Assembly: GCA_017449935.1 (NCBI GenBank)
Contig: JAFSYP010000013.1
Coordinates: forward strand, 1 to 41,169
Length of the DNA: 41,169 bases
Origin: Clostridia bacterium
GTDB taxonomy: Bacteria > Bacillota > Clostridia > Oscillospirales > Acutalibacteraceae
Reading direction: 5' to 3'
Shown here: in pieces, positions 32,190 to 40,832 of the stretch
How positions within the stretch are numbered: the stretch's first letter is position 1
Layout: each line of letters starts with the position of its first letter
The notes under the pieces: model-generated
What the model was told of the DNA's origin: nothing
Databases searched by the model: none
What the model saw: the letters and a program-made list of their open reading frames with translations, nothing else
Program-made: the position numbers and the translations under genes

Positions 32190-32860
32190 AACTGTGCGTG
32201 ATCGCCGCGTCCATGCCGGAGGACGATCTGTTTATCCCGCAGGGCAGCTTTTGCATCGCGGCGGACAGGGGATTTGAGCAGCTTCAGTGCCGCGGGATCG
32301 AGCCGGATCTTGCGGTAGGGGATTTCGACTCGCTCGGCTATGTGCCGAATGCGCGCGAAGTCGTGCGTCATCCGGTAGAGAAGGACGACACGGATATGAT
32401 GCTCGCCGTGCGCGAAGGGCTGCGGCGCGGGTACCGCGAGTTTATCCTGTACGGCGGCGTCGGCGGACGGCTCGATCATACGCTGGCGAACGTGCAGACG
32501 CTGGCGTTTCTCCGAAAAAACGGCGTGCGCGCTTTGCTGTACGGCGAAGGAACTGCTGTGACGCTGCTTCATAATGACGCTCTTCGCTTTCCCGAAACGG
32601 CAAGCGGTACGATCTCCGTGCTTTGCTTCGGCGGCGAAGCCGAGGGCGTGACGGAGCGTGGGCTGTACTATTCGCTCGAAAACGCGCGCATGGAGTGCTC
32701 GCTGCCGATGGGCGTGAGCAACGAGTTCTGCGGACGGGAAAGCGAAGTTTCCGTACAAAACGGAAAGCTGCTTCTGCTGTGGGAATCCACGGCAAAAGCA
32801 GCTTGTGAAGTTGTTTTCGGCCCGGCGCCGTGCGCGCGCCGATACGGTTCAGGAGAATAA
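32186..32860 (+). CDS. thiN: thiamine pyrophosphokinase
   Basis: Converts thiamine to thiamine diphosphate with ATP. The 224-residue protein has IAADRGFEQL, GDFDSLGY, KDDTDMMLAVREGL and GGVGGRLDHTLANV, all family signatures, with the small C-terminal thiamine-binding beta domain. It overlaps the DUF4091 gene by 4 bases. In Bacillus thiN follows rpe next to rsgA; here it is about 4 kb away. Its 3' end overlaps a convergent gene by 12 bases, with no terminator between them. Confidence 0.93.
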   Translation: MKLCVIAASMPEDDLFIPQGSFCIAADRGFEQLQCRGIEPDLAVGDFDSLGYVPNAREVVRHPVEKDDTDMMLAVREGLRRGYREFILYGGVGGRLDHTLANVQTLAFLRKNGVRALLYGEGTAVTLLHNDALRFPETASGTISVLCFGGEAEGVTERGLYYSLENARMECSLPMGVSNEFCGRESEVSVQNGKLLLLWESTAKAACEVVFGPAPCARRYGSGE

Positions 32861-34042
32861 TGTTTCCAGATCTTCCATTGTGTATTCTCTGCCGCTGATC
32901 TTGAACGCTTTCGCATCTGCGCCCGCATTGATCCGGATCAGCATGCTTTCGACACTTTTCTCTTCCGTGTCGGTTGTTTCCCAGCGGATAAGACCGGTGT
33001 AAGACCCTTCGCTGGCAAAATAGAAATCATACCGCAGGTTAGTTTCCGGAACGGTATACGATTCGCATACATAGCCGGCGCCGGTCGTAACGCCTTGGTA
33101 CACCAGAGAGTCGATCTGCATCATTTGATACAAATCAATGTTGTCAAATTCTTCGAGCAGCTCCGGCGCGTCTTCGAGTCTGACATAGCCGCCGAGCAGA
33201 ACAAGATAAGCCTGTTGCTCGCTCGTGCCCGCGTCTTTGACCACGAAGCGTACATCTCCTATCCTGCCGAGGACAGAGAGAGACTGAAAGCGATCGTCGA
33301 CGAGGATATTGGCCACGGAGAACGCATACGCATAGTCTTTGCCGTTTTGATAAAGCGTGAATGAAAAACGCCTGCTGCCGGACGATCTGTCTTTTTCCAT
33401 CTGCGCCGTATAGCGGCCGCTTTTGAGAATATCGGCGACATATCTGTCCAGATATGTTGTTTGCGGACGCGGGGTAGGGTCGACGGGATCCGACGGCGTG
33501 ACGGTGCTTTCCGTTTCATACCATGCTTCGACGGTCAGGACCGCCTTTACGGTGCCGTGACGGAACTCTGCGTTTGTCGTGACGGTTGTTGCGGAAATGA
33601 CGTCATGCAGGATCGGAGCCTGCGGCATAGGCTTATACTGCTTGCGAAACTGCAGGAAGAAAAGCAGTGCGCGTTCAAACAGCGTGCCGGCTTCGCGGCG
33701 GTTCAGAACCATCCTGAAGGAATAATCTTCGCTTTTTCCCGGCTCCAACTGTTCAATCATCCAAGCGGATTGACTACCGGCAGGCAGCAAATGCTTGTCG
33801 GAAAAAGAGGAGACCGCAATATTTTTCAGCGTTTCCGAACCGTTATTCTGCACGCGGACGGTCGCCTCCGCTTCTTCAAAGAAGCGATACTTCGGCTTGC
33901 TCATCTCGATCCGGACGGTCAGAGCGGGTTCGCCGTCCGCAGGAACCTCGGAAGCGAATGCGGACAGCGGCGCGGTCGACGCACAAGCCAGCAGGATCGC
34001 CGCGGCGCAGAGCAGACTGATCATTCTTTTGATTGCGGACAT
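32849..34042 (-). CDS. exported protein of unknown function with CARDB-like domain
   Basis: I do not recognise this 397-residue protein. It starts with a signal peptide. Either a lipoprotein site at ILLAC or an ordinary cleavage after AFA is possible. Residues about 40-115 look like a CARDB/BatD-like Ig fold (PALTVRIEMSKPKYRFFEEA). A Pro-rich linker at about 182-194 leads to a 200-residue C-terminal domain of beta strands, loosely like lipid-binding LolA/LppX folds. A GGAGGT lies 7 bases before the ATG at 34042. It is the last gene of the DUF368 operon. The base composition looks slightly lower in GC than in neighbours. Confidence 0.75.
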   Translation of the reverse strand: MSAIKRMISLLCAAAILLACASTAPLSAFASEVPADGEPALTVRIEMSKPKYRFFEEAEATVRVQNNGSETLKNIAVSSFSDKHLLPAGSQSAWMIEQLEPGKSEDYSFRMVLNRREAGTLFERALLFFLQFRKQYKPMPQAPILHDVISATTVTTNAEFRHGTVKAVLTVEAWYETESTVTPSDPVDPTPRPQTTYLDRYVADILKSGRYTAQMEKDRSSGSRRFSFTLYQNGKDYAYAFSVANILVDDRFQSLSVLGRIGDVRFVVKDAGTSEQQAYLVLLGGYVRLEDAPELLEEFDNIDLYQMMQIDSLVYQGVTTGAGYVCESYTVPETNLRYDFYFASEGSYTGLIRWETTDTEEKSVESMLIRINAGADAKAFKISGREYTMEDLETLFS

Positions 34043-34079
34043 TCAAGTACCTCCGTACGGTTTTATTCTATCAGCCGCT

Positions 34080-34961
34080 TCACCGTGGCAGATAATGACA
34101 AAGATTGGCATCCAAAAACAGCGCGCCGATGGTCAGCGCGTGGAACACGGTTCCGTCCGCCATTGGCAGGACGGTGATATCCTCGCCCTCGCCGCCGAAA
34201 TTGTCGATCCATTTCGGCTCGTACAGGATCCGATCGAAATACTTTTCGATCCTGCCGTCGGCCAGGTCGATCTTATAGACCGCGCGCGTGGCGTCGTTCG
34301 TCGCGGCATACAGGCTCCCGCGGTAGATCTCCGCGCCCTGGATGCGGTCGACTTCGCCTTGCAGCGGGATCGTCCCGACGTACGAGAGCGTGTCGAGGTT
34401 GTAAGCAAACAGCGCGTCCGCGTTGCGGCACTGCGCAACGTAAAACAGCCCGTTCTGCGGATCGCACGTCACCCACGGGACGCCGTGTGTGAGCGCGTGG
34501 TCGCTGCCGCTGTTTTTGCCGGGCAGAAGAACGTGCCGGCCGGTATACTCGAGCGTGTCGCCGTCGAACAGCGCGACGACGGGGTTGTTCCAGACCTTGC
34601 TGTCCTCGATCGCGGCATAGACGCAGCCGTTCGCATAGCTGATCCCACCGATATGCGCGCTGCCGTACTGCTCTTTGAACGCGTCGGGAATGGCGTCCTT
34701 CCGAAGCGCAAGTACGGTTTCGTTGTCGAACGCGACCTTGACGAGCGAGCGCTTTCCGCTGAAGATCCATGCCGTGCCGTCGGTCGATACGCCCTGACTG
34801 CGTTCGAGCGTTTCAAGACCGACCGTGCGGTCGGCCGAAGCGTACGGGTAAACGTCGCCCCAAAGCAGCCGATTGACCGATGCGCTCAGGACCAGGAGAA
34901 CGGCCAAAAGACCGGACAGGGCGGTTTTTCGGAGCCGCCGCAGCGCGTTGATCCGATTCAT
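34080..34961 (-). CDS. membrane-anchored beta-propeller-like protein
   Basis: A 293-residue protein with a basic N-terminus and one hydrophobic helix (about 13-30), then repeated beta segments such as GGISYANGCVYAAIEDS, VTCDPQNGLFYVAQCRN and GAEIYRGSLYAATND. These resemble YncE/SMP-30-type propeller blades and would lie outside the membrane. No catalytic motif is apparent. Its start overlaps the stop of the DUF368 gene by 4 bases, so the two are translationally coupled and may act together. The function is unknown. Confidence 0.75.
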   Translation of the reverse strand: MNRINALRRLRKTALSGLLAVLLVLSASVNRLLWGDVYPYASADRTVGLETLERSQGVSTDGTAWIFSGKRSLVKVAFDNETVLALRKDAIPDAFKEQYGSAHIGGISYANGCVYAAIEDSKVWNNPVVALFDGDTLEYTGRHVLLPGKNSGSDHALTHGVPWVTCDPQNGLFYVAQCRNADALFAYNLDTLSYVGTIPLQGEVDRIQGAEIYRGSLYAATNDATRAVYKIDLADGRIEKYFDRILYEPKWIDNFGGEGEDITVLPMADGTVFHALTIGALFLDANLCHYLPR

Positions 34962-35812
34962 GCTTCGGTTTCCTTTTTATGCAGATATTTTTGACTGACC
35001 GCGTTGATCGCCAGCGACGCCGCGAATCCGCAGACGACGCAGACGACGTCCCATACCGCGTCCCATACAGAGGCGAACTCGATCGGGATGATCGGGATCA
35101 CCATTGCCAGCACCGCGCCGAGAATGGCGTGATAGGTGACGGTATGGTACTTCTTGAACAGCGCGTTGATCCCGCGCGAAAGCGTCAGGACGATGACGAC
35201 GGCGCCGATGCCGATGGGGATGATTACCTCCGGCTTCAGCTGCGAAATGCCCGCGAGCATTTCCTCGTAGATGCCCAGGAAGATCATGGCGGAGGACGAG
35301 CTTGTGCCGGGAACGATGACGTTCAGTCCCCAGACCGCGCCGCAGAAGAACCACCAGCCGATGTTCGGCTTGATGTCCATGCCCGCGCCGTATTTCATAT
35401 AGACGAAAGCGGCGGTCAGCACGCAGAAGCTTACGCCGAAGCTGATCCATGCGCGTTTGCCGCGCCCTTGCTGACCGGCGTCCCTGTACAGCTGCGGGAT
35501 CATGCCGAGGATAAGTCCGATAAAAGCGCAGACTGCCTGCGCCTCAAACCGCGACATGATCATTTTGACCAGCCCCGCGAAGCCGACGAACCCGACCGCA
35601 ATGCCGACGCCGACCGGAAACAGCATCCAGAAATACTTCTTTATGTTTTTGAACGGATGCGCCAGCGTCTCCATCAGAGGACGGTATACGCCGAAAATGA
35701 CGCACATCGCGCCGCCGCTGACGCCGGGAAGGATGCCGCCGACGCCGATAATACTTCCCTGGATCAGACGCAGGAAAAAACGGATCAGACCATTTTGCTT
35801 TTTTTCTTGCAT
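34958..35812 (-). CDS. DUF368 polyprenyl-phosphate transporter family
   Basis: Members of the DUF368 (PopT) family are reported undecaprenyl-phosphate translocases, returning the lipid carrier across the membrane for wall synthesis. The 284-residue protein has about eight hydrophobic segments and the paired family motifs GVGGILPGVSGGAMCVIFG (near residue 20) and LNVIVPGTSSSSAMIFLG (near 190). The ATG at 35812 is chosen because AGAAGG lies 8 bases upstream; an ATG 24 bases earlier has a poorer site. It leads a three-gene minus-strand operon from a consensus-like promoter. Confidence 0.88.
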   Translation of the reverse strand: MQEKKQNGLIRFFLRLIQGSIIGVGGILPGVSGGAMCVIFGVYRPLMETLAHPFKNIKKYFWMLFPVGVGIAVGFVGFAGLVKMIMSRFEAQAVCAFIGLILGMIPQLYRDAGQQGRGKRAWISFGVSFCVLTAAFVYMKYGAGMDIKPNIGWWFFCGAVWGLNVIVPGTSSSSAMIFLGIYEEMLAGISQLKPEVIIPIGIGAVVIVLTLSRGINALFKKYHTVTYHAILGAVLAMVIPIIPIEFASVWDAVWDVVCVVCGFAASLAINAVSQKYLHKKETEA

Positions 35813-35845
35813 ATCGGAACCTTCTTTTCGGATCATTTCTTTCGT

Positions 35846-35874
35846 ATAGTATCATGAATCATGGGAACTGTCAA
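35846..35874 (-). promoter_or_regulatory. sigma-A-type promoter for the DUF368 operon
   Basis: On the minus strand TTGACA (35874-35869) and TACTAT (35851-35846) are 17 bases apart, with TG one base before the -10. Transcription would begin near 35839, about 27 bases before the preferred start codon. Confidence 0.78.
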
Positions 35875-35916
35875 CTAAAATGGAAATCCTTAAAGCAATC
35901 TTAAAGATTTCATCCG

Positions 35917-35945
35917 TTGCAAATTAAAACCAGAAGGATTATAAT
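35917..35945 (+). promoter_or_regulatory. sigma-A-type promoter for the MFS cassette
   Basis: TTGCAA at 35917-35922 and a perfect TATAAT at 35940-35945 are 17 bases apart. The start would be near 35952, followed by GAGGAGAG and the MFS start codon at 35976. The -35 is about 43 bases from that of the divergent promoter, so regulation could be shared. Confidence 0.78.
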
Positions 35946-35975
35946 AAGTGCATAACATAAAAGAGGAGAGTAAAC

Positions 35976-37097
35976 ATGCAAAACCAACCGTTGAATGTGC
36001 CGGTCCAGGGATCGGACGCGCCGGAAGCAGCGGCACGGCCGAAGGGCTTTCCCCAGACGGGACTGCTGTATTTTTACGTCCATTTCGTGACCGAGGTCAT
36101 CTGCTTCTATATGCTCGGCAGGTACGGCGGCGACAGCCTGTCTTTATGGTTCGTGCCGCTGCTGTACGATATGCTGGCGTTTGTCCCGCAGGCGCTGATC
36201 GGGTATGTGTGCGATAAGCGCCCGCGTCTGCAGGTCGGCGTTCCCGGTCTGCTGCTGATGAGCGCGGCGCTGGTCGTCTGGAACACGGGACTGTTCCGTT
36301 CGCCGATCGTTTCGCTTGTCATCCTGTGTCTGGGCAACGCATGTACGCACGTCGCCGGCGCCGAGGTGACGCTGCGCACGGCGCACGGCAAGCTCGGGCC
36401 GAGCGCGATTTTCGTCGCGGGCGGTTCGTTCGGCGTGATCACGGGCACGCTCGTTTCGGGCACGGATTTCCCGTTCTGGGCGATGATCCTGCTGGCACTG
36501 ACCGCGGTCCCGTTCGTTCTTCTGGCGGAGGACGAGCGCCGCAAGGCCGATACGCAGAGCGATACGCCCTGCGCGGCGTTCCGATACAACGCCGTAAAGG
36601 TCGCAGCGGTGTGGGTCGTGCTGCTGGCGACGTTCATCGTGATCGTGCGCGGCTACATGGGGTACGGGATCCCGACCGCATGGAAAAAGACGACGTTCCA
36701 GACGGTCATGCTGTTTGTGACCATGGGCATCGGCAAGGGCGCCGGAGGACTTCTGGCGGACCGTTTCGGCGTCAAGAAAACGGCGATGCTGTCTGCGGCG
36801 CTGGCGCTGCCGTTTTTAGTGTGCGGCGACCAGCATATGCTCGTGTCGCTTATCGGCGTGATGCTTTTCAGCATGACGATGTCCATCACGCTGGCGCTGC
36901 TGGTGTCCGTGCTGCCGCGAACACCGGGATTGGCGTTCGGCCTGACGACGATCGGGCTGTTCCTCGGCACTGCGCCGATCTTCTTTTTCAAGCTCACGAC
37001 GGTACGCGCCAACGCGATTATGATCGGCGTGCTGACGATCGTCTGCCTGCTGGCCATGCAGTTTATTCTGAGAAAGGACGGGAAGCAAAATGCATGA
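35976..37097 (+). CDS. major facilitator superfamily-like transporter
   Basis: A 373-residue membrane protein with about ten to twelve hydrophobic segments. ALIGYVCDKRPR and GGLLADRFGVKKTAML are placed like the two MFS loop-A motifs, one in each half, so the two halves are related. The cargo cannot be predicted; distant likeness to drug or sugar efflux proteins is all I see. The loop between halves (about 190-205) is short. AGAGGAGAG lies before the ATG at 35976. Three small genes follow within 30 bases of each other and appear to form one unit with it. Confidence 0.82.
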   Translation: MQNQPLNVPVQGSDAPEAAARPKGFPQTGLLYFYVHFVTEVICFYMLGRYGGDSLSLWFVPLLYDMLAFVPQALIGYVCDKRPRLQVGVPGLLLMSAALVVWNTGLFRSPIVSLVILCLGNACTHVAGAEVTLRTAHGKLGPSAIFVAGGSFGVITGTLVSGTDFPFWAMILLALTAVPFVLLAEDERRKADTQSDTPCAAFRYNAVKVAAVWVVLLATFIVIVRGYMGYGIPTAWKKTTFQTVMLFVTMGIGKGAGGLLADRFGVKKTAMLSAALALPFLVCGDQHMLVSLIGVMLFSMTMSITLALLVSVLPRTPGLAFGLTTIGLFLGTAPIFFFKLTTVRANAIMIGVLTIVCLLAMQFILRKDGKQNA

Positions 37098-37260
37098 TTT
37101 TCAATGGATCGTCAACGAGTTTTTGCTGCGGAATCTGAGCGTGCATCTGATCGTGACGCTGGCAGTCCTGGCGGCGATCGTCGTCGTCACGGCGGTACTT
37201 GTCGGCGTCGAACTGCGAAAGAACGGCCAAGAGGGGAAAGACGATCATGCCGATCAATAA
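37090..37260 (+). CDS. 56-residue single-helix membrane protein
   Basis: The gene overlaps the end of the MFS gene by 8 bases and the next gene by 14 bases, which supports real translation. The protein has a short N-terminal amphipathic part (HDFQWIVNEFLLRN), one transmembrane helix at about 20-41 rich in Val/Ile, and a charged tail. GGGAAG lies upstream of the ATG at 37090. No family is recognised. It may be a small subunit or a stabiliser of the transporter. Confidence 0.62.
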   Translation: MHDFQWIVNEFLLRNLSVHLIVTLAVLAAIVVVTAVLVGVELRKNGQEGKDDHADQ

Positions 37261-37603
37261 TATCCCGCTGATCATGCTGTACTGCCTCGGCAGTACGATC
37301 GTGATCGAAGGGCTGCTGGCGCTGCTGTGGGGCGTTCGCCGTATGGCGGATCAGCTGATCGTTCTGCTGGTCAACGTTCTGACAAATCCTTTGCTGGTTT
37401 CGATCGGGTATCTGATCCTCTTCCGGTTCGGCACGACGGGGTTCAACGTCGCCACAGCCGTCATGGAAGTCGCGGTCGTGCTGGTCGAAGGATGGATCTA
37501 TAAGAAATTCCTGACGGCGGAGAAGCGTCCGTTTTTGCTTTCGCTGTTTCTCAATGCCGGTTCGTTCCTGATCGGTCTGGCGCTGAATCAATTGATCTTT
37601 TGA
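37247..37603 (+). CDS. 118-residue four-helix membrane protein
   Basis: No named family is recognised. Four hydrophobic segments can be traced: about 5-24 (with IEGLLALLWG), 33-58 (with NVLTNPLLVSI), 62-82 and 95-116. The NVLTNP sequence between charged ends is a distinctive motif. The ATG at 37247 has GAGGGG about 10 bases upstream and sits inside the end of the 56-residue gene. The next gene follows after 20 bases. It is likely to act with the exported protein downstream. Confidence 0.7.
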   Translation: MPINNIPLIMLYCLGSTIVIEGLLALLWGVRRMADQLIVLLVNVLTNPLLVSIGYLILFRFGTTGFNVATAVMEVAVVLVEGWIYKKFLTAEKRPFLLSLFLNAGSFLIGLALNQLIF

Positions 37604-37623
37604 TCGGAAGTGAGGCTTGTATC

Positions 37624-38019
37624 ATGAAAAAGCTGTTTTCTGTTCTTTTGACGGTCGGCCTTGCGCTGCTGCTGGCCGTTCCTGTATTTGCCGACGTCCT
37701 GCCGCCGTATGACTTCCCGGAGACGGAGATCTCGACCGCCGCCGTGACAGAGCCGCAGAGCACGGAAGCGCCGCCGGACGAAACGCAAACGACGCCGTTC
37801 GAGACGAGCAGGGAGGAAACGACTGCCGCTGCATTGTTTACCGAAGAACTATCCGTCGCGGAAACGACTGCCGAAGAAACGCCGCAAATCCTGCCGATCT
37901 GTGTCGGCGCCGCGGTCGTACTGGCGCTGACGGCTTTGGCGTCGCTTGCGGTGATCCGTCGCAGGCGCGCCGCAAAAGAGACGCCGGAAGATAAAACCAA
38001 CGACGGTCCGAACGCATAG
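37624..38019 (+). CDS. 131-residue exported, membrane-anchored Thr/Glu-rich protein
   Basis: The protein has a signal peptide ending VFA, then a mature N-terminus DVLPPYDFP. A Thr/Glu/Pro-rich stalk spans about 32-90, a transmembrane helix about 97-118, and an RRRR stop-transfer cluster with a charged tail follows. There is no LPXTG motif. It would display a short disordered region outside the cell. GTGAGG lies upstream of the ATG at 37624. It is the last gene of the cassette and is followed by a strong terminator. The function is unknown. Confidence 0.72.
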   Translation: MKKLFSVLLTVGLALLLAVPVFADVLPPYDFPETEISTAAVTEPQSTEAPPDETQTTPFETSREETTAAALFTEELSVAETTAEETPQILPICVGAAVVLALTALASLAVIRRRRAAKETPEDKTNDGPNA

Positions 38020-38046
38020 ATCCGGGCCGTCCGCATAATGAAAGAA

Positions 38047-38069
38047 GGGGCTGTCGTTGCGACAGCCCC
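38047..38069. terminator. bidirectional terminator between convergent units
   Basis: GGGGCTGTCG and CGACAGCCCC make a perfect 10-base stem around a TTG loop. GTTTGT follows on the plus strand and TTCTTTC follows on the minus strand, so it can end both the MFS cassette and the ABC operon. Confidence 0.85.
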
Positions 38070-38084
38070 GTTTGTATCGGTGAT

Positions 38085-38825
38085 TTAATTGTTGCGAAAA
38101 CGCTGCAAAAATTCGCGCGTGCGTTCATGCTGCGGCGCTTCAAAGATCTGCTGCGGCGTGCCTTCCTCGCAGATCACGCCGTCCGCCATGAAGACGACGT
38201 GACTGGAAACATCCCGCGCAAACGCCATTTCATGCGTAACGACCAGCATCGTCAGACCTTCTTTGGCGAGCGTGCGCATGACCTCCAGCACTTCGCCGAC
38301 CATCTGCGGGTCGAGCGCGGACGTCGGCTCGTCGAACAGCAGCACTTCCGGTTCCATCGCAAGCGCGCGCGCGATCGCCACACGCTGCTTCTGCCCGCCG
38401 GAGATCTGCCGGGGCTTGACGTGGATATACGGCGCCATGCCGACTTTTTCCAGATAGAACATCGCCGTTTTTTTGGCTGTTTCTTTTTTGACGCCAAGCA
38501 CCTTCGTCAGCCCGATCATGCAGTTCTGGAGCACCGTCATGTTGTTGAACAGGTTGAAGCTCTGGAACACCATGCCGACCTTGGCGCGGTATTTGGAGGG
38601 ATTGAACCCTTTGTCCATGATGGATCTGCCGTGGTGCAGGATCTCGCCGCACGTCGGCGTTTCCAGAAGATTGATGCATCGCAGGAGCGTAGACTTTCCG
38701 GAGCCGGACGCGCCGATGATGCACGTCACGTCGCCGGTATTGACGGTAAAGTCAATATCCCGCAGCACGACGTTTTTGCCGAAGGTTTTGCCCAGATGCC
38801 GGACTTCCAATACGTGATCTTCCAT
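38085..38825 (-). CDS. amino-acid ABC transporter ATP-binding protein
   Basis: The ATPase of a polar amino-acid importer (GlnQ/HisP type). The 246-residue protein has Walker [11 protein letters not shown]-loop VFQSFNLF, signature ISGGQKQR, Walker [14 protein letters not shown] and the switch His in VVTHEM. The signature starts with Ile instead of Leu. AAAGGAG lies 8 bases upstream of the ATG at 38825. It is the last gene of the binding protein-permease-ATPase operon. The amino acid carried is not evident. Confidence 0.94.
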   Translation of the reverse strand: MEDHVLEVRHLGKTFGKNVVLRDIDFTVNTGDVTCIIGASGSGKSTLLRCINLLETPTCGEILHHGRSIMDKGFNPSKYRAKVGMVFQSFNLFNNMTVLQNCMIGLTKVLGVKKETAKKTAMFYLEKVGMAPYIHVKPRQISGGQKQRVAIARALAMEPEVLLFDEPTSALDPQMVGEVLEVMRTLAKEGLTMLVVTHEMAFARDVSSHVVFMADGVICEEGTPQQIFEAPQHERTREFLQRFRNN

Positions 38826-38841
38826 CGTGACGCTCCTTTCC

Positions 38842-39669
38842 TTACATATCCCCGCGGGTGGAGAAGAATCGGTCCACCTTCGGGTCCTTGTCGGGATCCT
38901 CCGAAAAGCGCGTCATGCCGCTTGTATGCGCCAGCGTATCAGATGTGGCAAGATCGTAGCTTTCGGGGCCGTCCATTTTGCTCTCCAGCAGCCGCAGCAG
39001 CCGCGAACACAGGAACGTGAGGATGAAATAGACCACCATGGCGATGGTAAAGGACTCAAAGTACCAGTAGTACGCGCCGGCGACGCTCTTGGACGAATAG
39101 AACAGTTCCACCGTTCCGATGACCGTCAGCACGCAGGTATCCTTGATGTTGATGATCAGGTTGTTGCCGATCTGGGGCATGATATTGCGCAGCGCCTGCG
39201 GCAGCACGACATGCACCATCGTCTGGAAATGGTTCATCCCGATGGCTTTCGCGCCTTCGGTCTGACCGCTGTCGATGGAGAGGATGCCGCCGCGGACGGT
39301 CTCCGCCATGTACGCGCCCGTATTGATAGACACGATGAAGAACGCGGCCGTCCACATATCCATGTTGATATGGAACAGCATAGCCGCGCCGTAATAGATG
39401 AACATGGCCTGAACCATCATAGGCGTGCCGCGGAACACTTCGACGTAAATGTTCAGGATGATACGGACAAGACCGAGCAGCGCCCACTTGACGGGATTCT
39501 TGCTCCGGTCCGTGGGGATGGTCTGGACGATGCCGACGAGAAAGCCGATGATGCATCCGATGAATGTGGACACAACGGCGATCAGCATCGTCACGCCCGC
39601 GCCGCGCAGGAAGGTCATGCCGTAGTTTTGCAGTATATAAAGGATCTTTTCTCCAAAAGTCTGGGGCAT
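38842..39669 (-). CDS. amino-acid ABC transporter permease
   Basis: A 275-residue permease of the HisM/GlnP family with about five transmembrane helices. The EAA-type loop is visible as [24 protein letters not shown], which contacts the ATPase, and [11 protein letters not shown] is typical near helix 2. The C-terminal ~40 residues (after [12 protein letters not shown]) are a hydrophilic tail longer than usual. AAGGAGC lies before the ATG at 39669. One permease gene is present, so it probably forms a homodimer. Confidence 0.93.
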   Translation of the reverse strand: MPQTFGEKILYILQNYGMTFLRGAGVTMLIAVVSTFIGCIIGFLVGIVQTIPTDRSKNPVKWALLGLVRIILNIYVEVFRGTPMMVQAMFIYYGAAMLFHINMDMWTAAFFIVSINTGAYMAETVRGGILSIDSGQTEGAKAIGMNHFQTMVHVVLPQALRNIMPQIGNNLIINIKDTCVLTVIGTVELFYSSKSVAGAYYWYFESFTIAMVVYFILTFLCSRLLRLLESKMDGPESYDLATSDTLAHTSGMTRFSEDPDKDPKVDRFFSTRGDM

Positions 39670-39695
39670 GAGAGGCGCTCCTTTTCAGAGTAGTA

Positions 39696-39742
39696 CCCTG
39701 CAACACTTAAAAGATAACAAGTGAGCTTCAGGCGTTACAGGG
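39696..39742 (-). other. intercistronic hairpin between binding-protein and permease genes
   Basis: CCCTGTAAC and GTTGCAGGG (minus strand) pair over 9 bases with one G-U, and an inner CACTT/AAGTG stem closes a 10-base loop. No T-run follows. Such hairpins often stabilise binding-protein mRNA relative to the downstream genes; that role is inferred. Confidence 0.4.
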
Positions 39743-39755
39743 CAGCAGGATAGGC

Positions 39756-40634
39756 TTATTCCACTTCGCTGAGCGGCTGTACCTTGATGGCTTCCTGCAT
39801 CATGGCGGTGTAATCGTCCACGGTCATCGTGCTGAGCACGCCGTTGATCGCGTCCTTGAGCTCGTCGTTGCCCTTCTGCAGGGAGATGCCGATGTTGATC
39901 TCTTCCTCGGAGACGTTGAAGTCGCCGTCCGTGCCGGAGAAGTTGAGCATCTTGAGATCGGGATTCGCGGCGCACGCGGCAAGCGCGGTCGGCTCATCCG
40001 TGACCATCAGGTCCACTCTGCCTGCGGAAACCGCGACGATCGCGTTGCCGGCACTCTCCTGTGCGGGCTGGATCTTGGCGTCCGGGATCTGCGGCAGGCA
40101 GGTGTCATACCACACGGTGTTCAGCTGCGAGGTGCAGGTCGCGCCGGAGAGATCCGCTACGGATGCGGCGTTCGAAAACTTGCTGTCTGCACGCACGAGC
40201 GTAACGATCGACGCATAGTAATACGGCTCAGAGAAATCGACGCTCTGCAGACGGTCGGAAGTGATGGACTGACCGGCGATCACGCAGTCGACCGTACCGG
40301 CCATCACGGCGGGCACAAGGGAATCCCAATCCTGCTTGTAGATCTCCAGATCCATGTCGAGCGCTTCGGCGATCTTTTTGGCCATCATCACGTCGTAGCC
40401 GTAAGCATAGGAGTTGCTGTCCTTGATCAGGACCGCGCCGTTGGCGTCGCTGCTCTGCGTCCAGTTATAGGGGGCGTACGCGCATTCCATTGCCACGCGC
40501 AGAACTTTGCGGGCGGAAGAAACGTCGCTGGTATCGGCGTCAGGTGTGGTGGAGGGAGAGGCTTTGCCGCAGCCGACGAACATGCAGCCGACCAACAGCA
40601 CGAGCGCAAGAGCGAACGCGAGTTTTCTTTTCAT
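39756..40634 (-). CDS. amino-acid ABC transporter substrate-binding lipoprotein
   Basis: A family 3 solute-binding lipoprotein of 292 residues. The signal peptide ends with a lipobox at FVGC (Cys22; LVGC with Cys17 is an alternative). The mature protein has VAMECAYAPYNWTQ and YGYDVMMAKKIAEALDMDLEIY, typical of this fold. DWDSLVPAVMAGTVDCVIAG and SDRLQSVDFSEPYYY follow. The ATG at 40634 has AAAGGATG upstream, and an earlier in-frame ATG at 40691 overlaps the promoter. Substrate specificity cannot be assigned. Confidence 0.94.
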   Translation of the reverse strand: MKRKLAFALALVLLVGCMFVGCGKASPSTTPDADTSDVSSARKVLRVAMECAYAPYNWTQSSDANGAVLIKDSNSYAYGYDVMMAKKIAEALDMDLEIYKQDWDSLVPAVMAGTVDCVIAGQSITSDRLQSVDFSEPYYYASIVTLVRADSKFSNAASVADLSGATCTSQLNTVWYDTCLPQIPDAKIQPAQESAGNAIVAVSAGRVDLMVTDEPTALAACAANPDLKMLNFSGTDGDFNVSEEEINIGISLQKGNDELKDAINGVLSTMTVDDYTAMMQEAIKVQPLSEVE

Positions 40635-40694
40635 TTGGAAACATCCTTTCTTTTTCTCGCAAAGTTGGAACACTTCACGATTATAATACACGAT

Positions 40695-40724
40695 ATATTA
40701 CCATACAGCAGCGGATGAAGTCAA
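40695..40724 (-). promoter_or_regulatory. probable promoter of the ABC operon
   Basis: On the minus strand TTGACT (40724-40719) and TAATAT (40700-40695) are 18 bases apart, with TG before the -10. A direct repeat of ATCGTG lies just downstream, in the leader. Confidence 0.6.
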
Positions 40725-40773
40725 TGCCTATTTTTCATAATCCGAGAAAAAGAGAAATATTTTAAAAAAACTC

Positions 40774-40802
40774 TTGCAATTTGCAACAAAGTGTGGTATG
40801 AT
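40774..40802 (+). promoter_or_regulatory. promoter of the tRNA cluster
   Basis: TTGCAA at 40774-40779 and TATGAT at 40797-40802 are 17 bases apart, with an extended -10 TG at 40794-40795 and an A/T-rich stretch before the -35 that could act as an UP element. The first tRNA begins about 25 bases past the expected start site. Confidence 0.75.
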
Positions 40803-40832
40803 AACACCGCTTCGCTGAGAGGTGCACGGCAT

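Noticed and set aside
33795-35857. Plus-strand open frames of 399 and 292 codons in the DUF368 operon
   Set aside because: The minus-strand genes have signal peptides, family motifs and ribosome binding sites; the plus frames have none.
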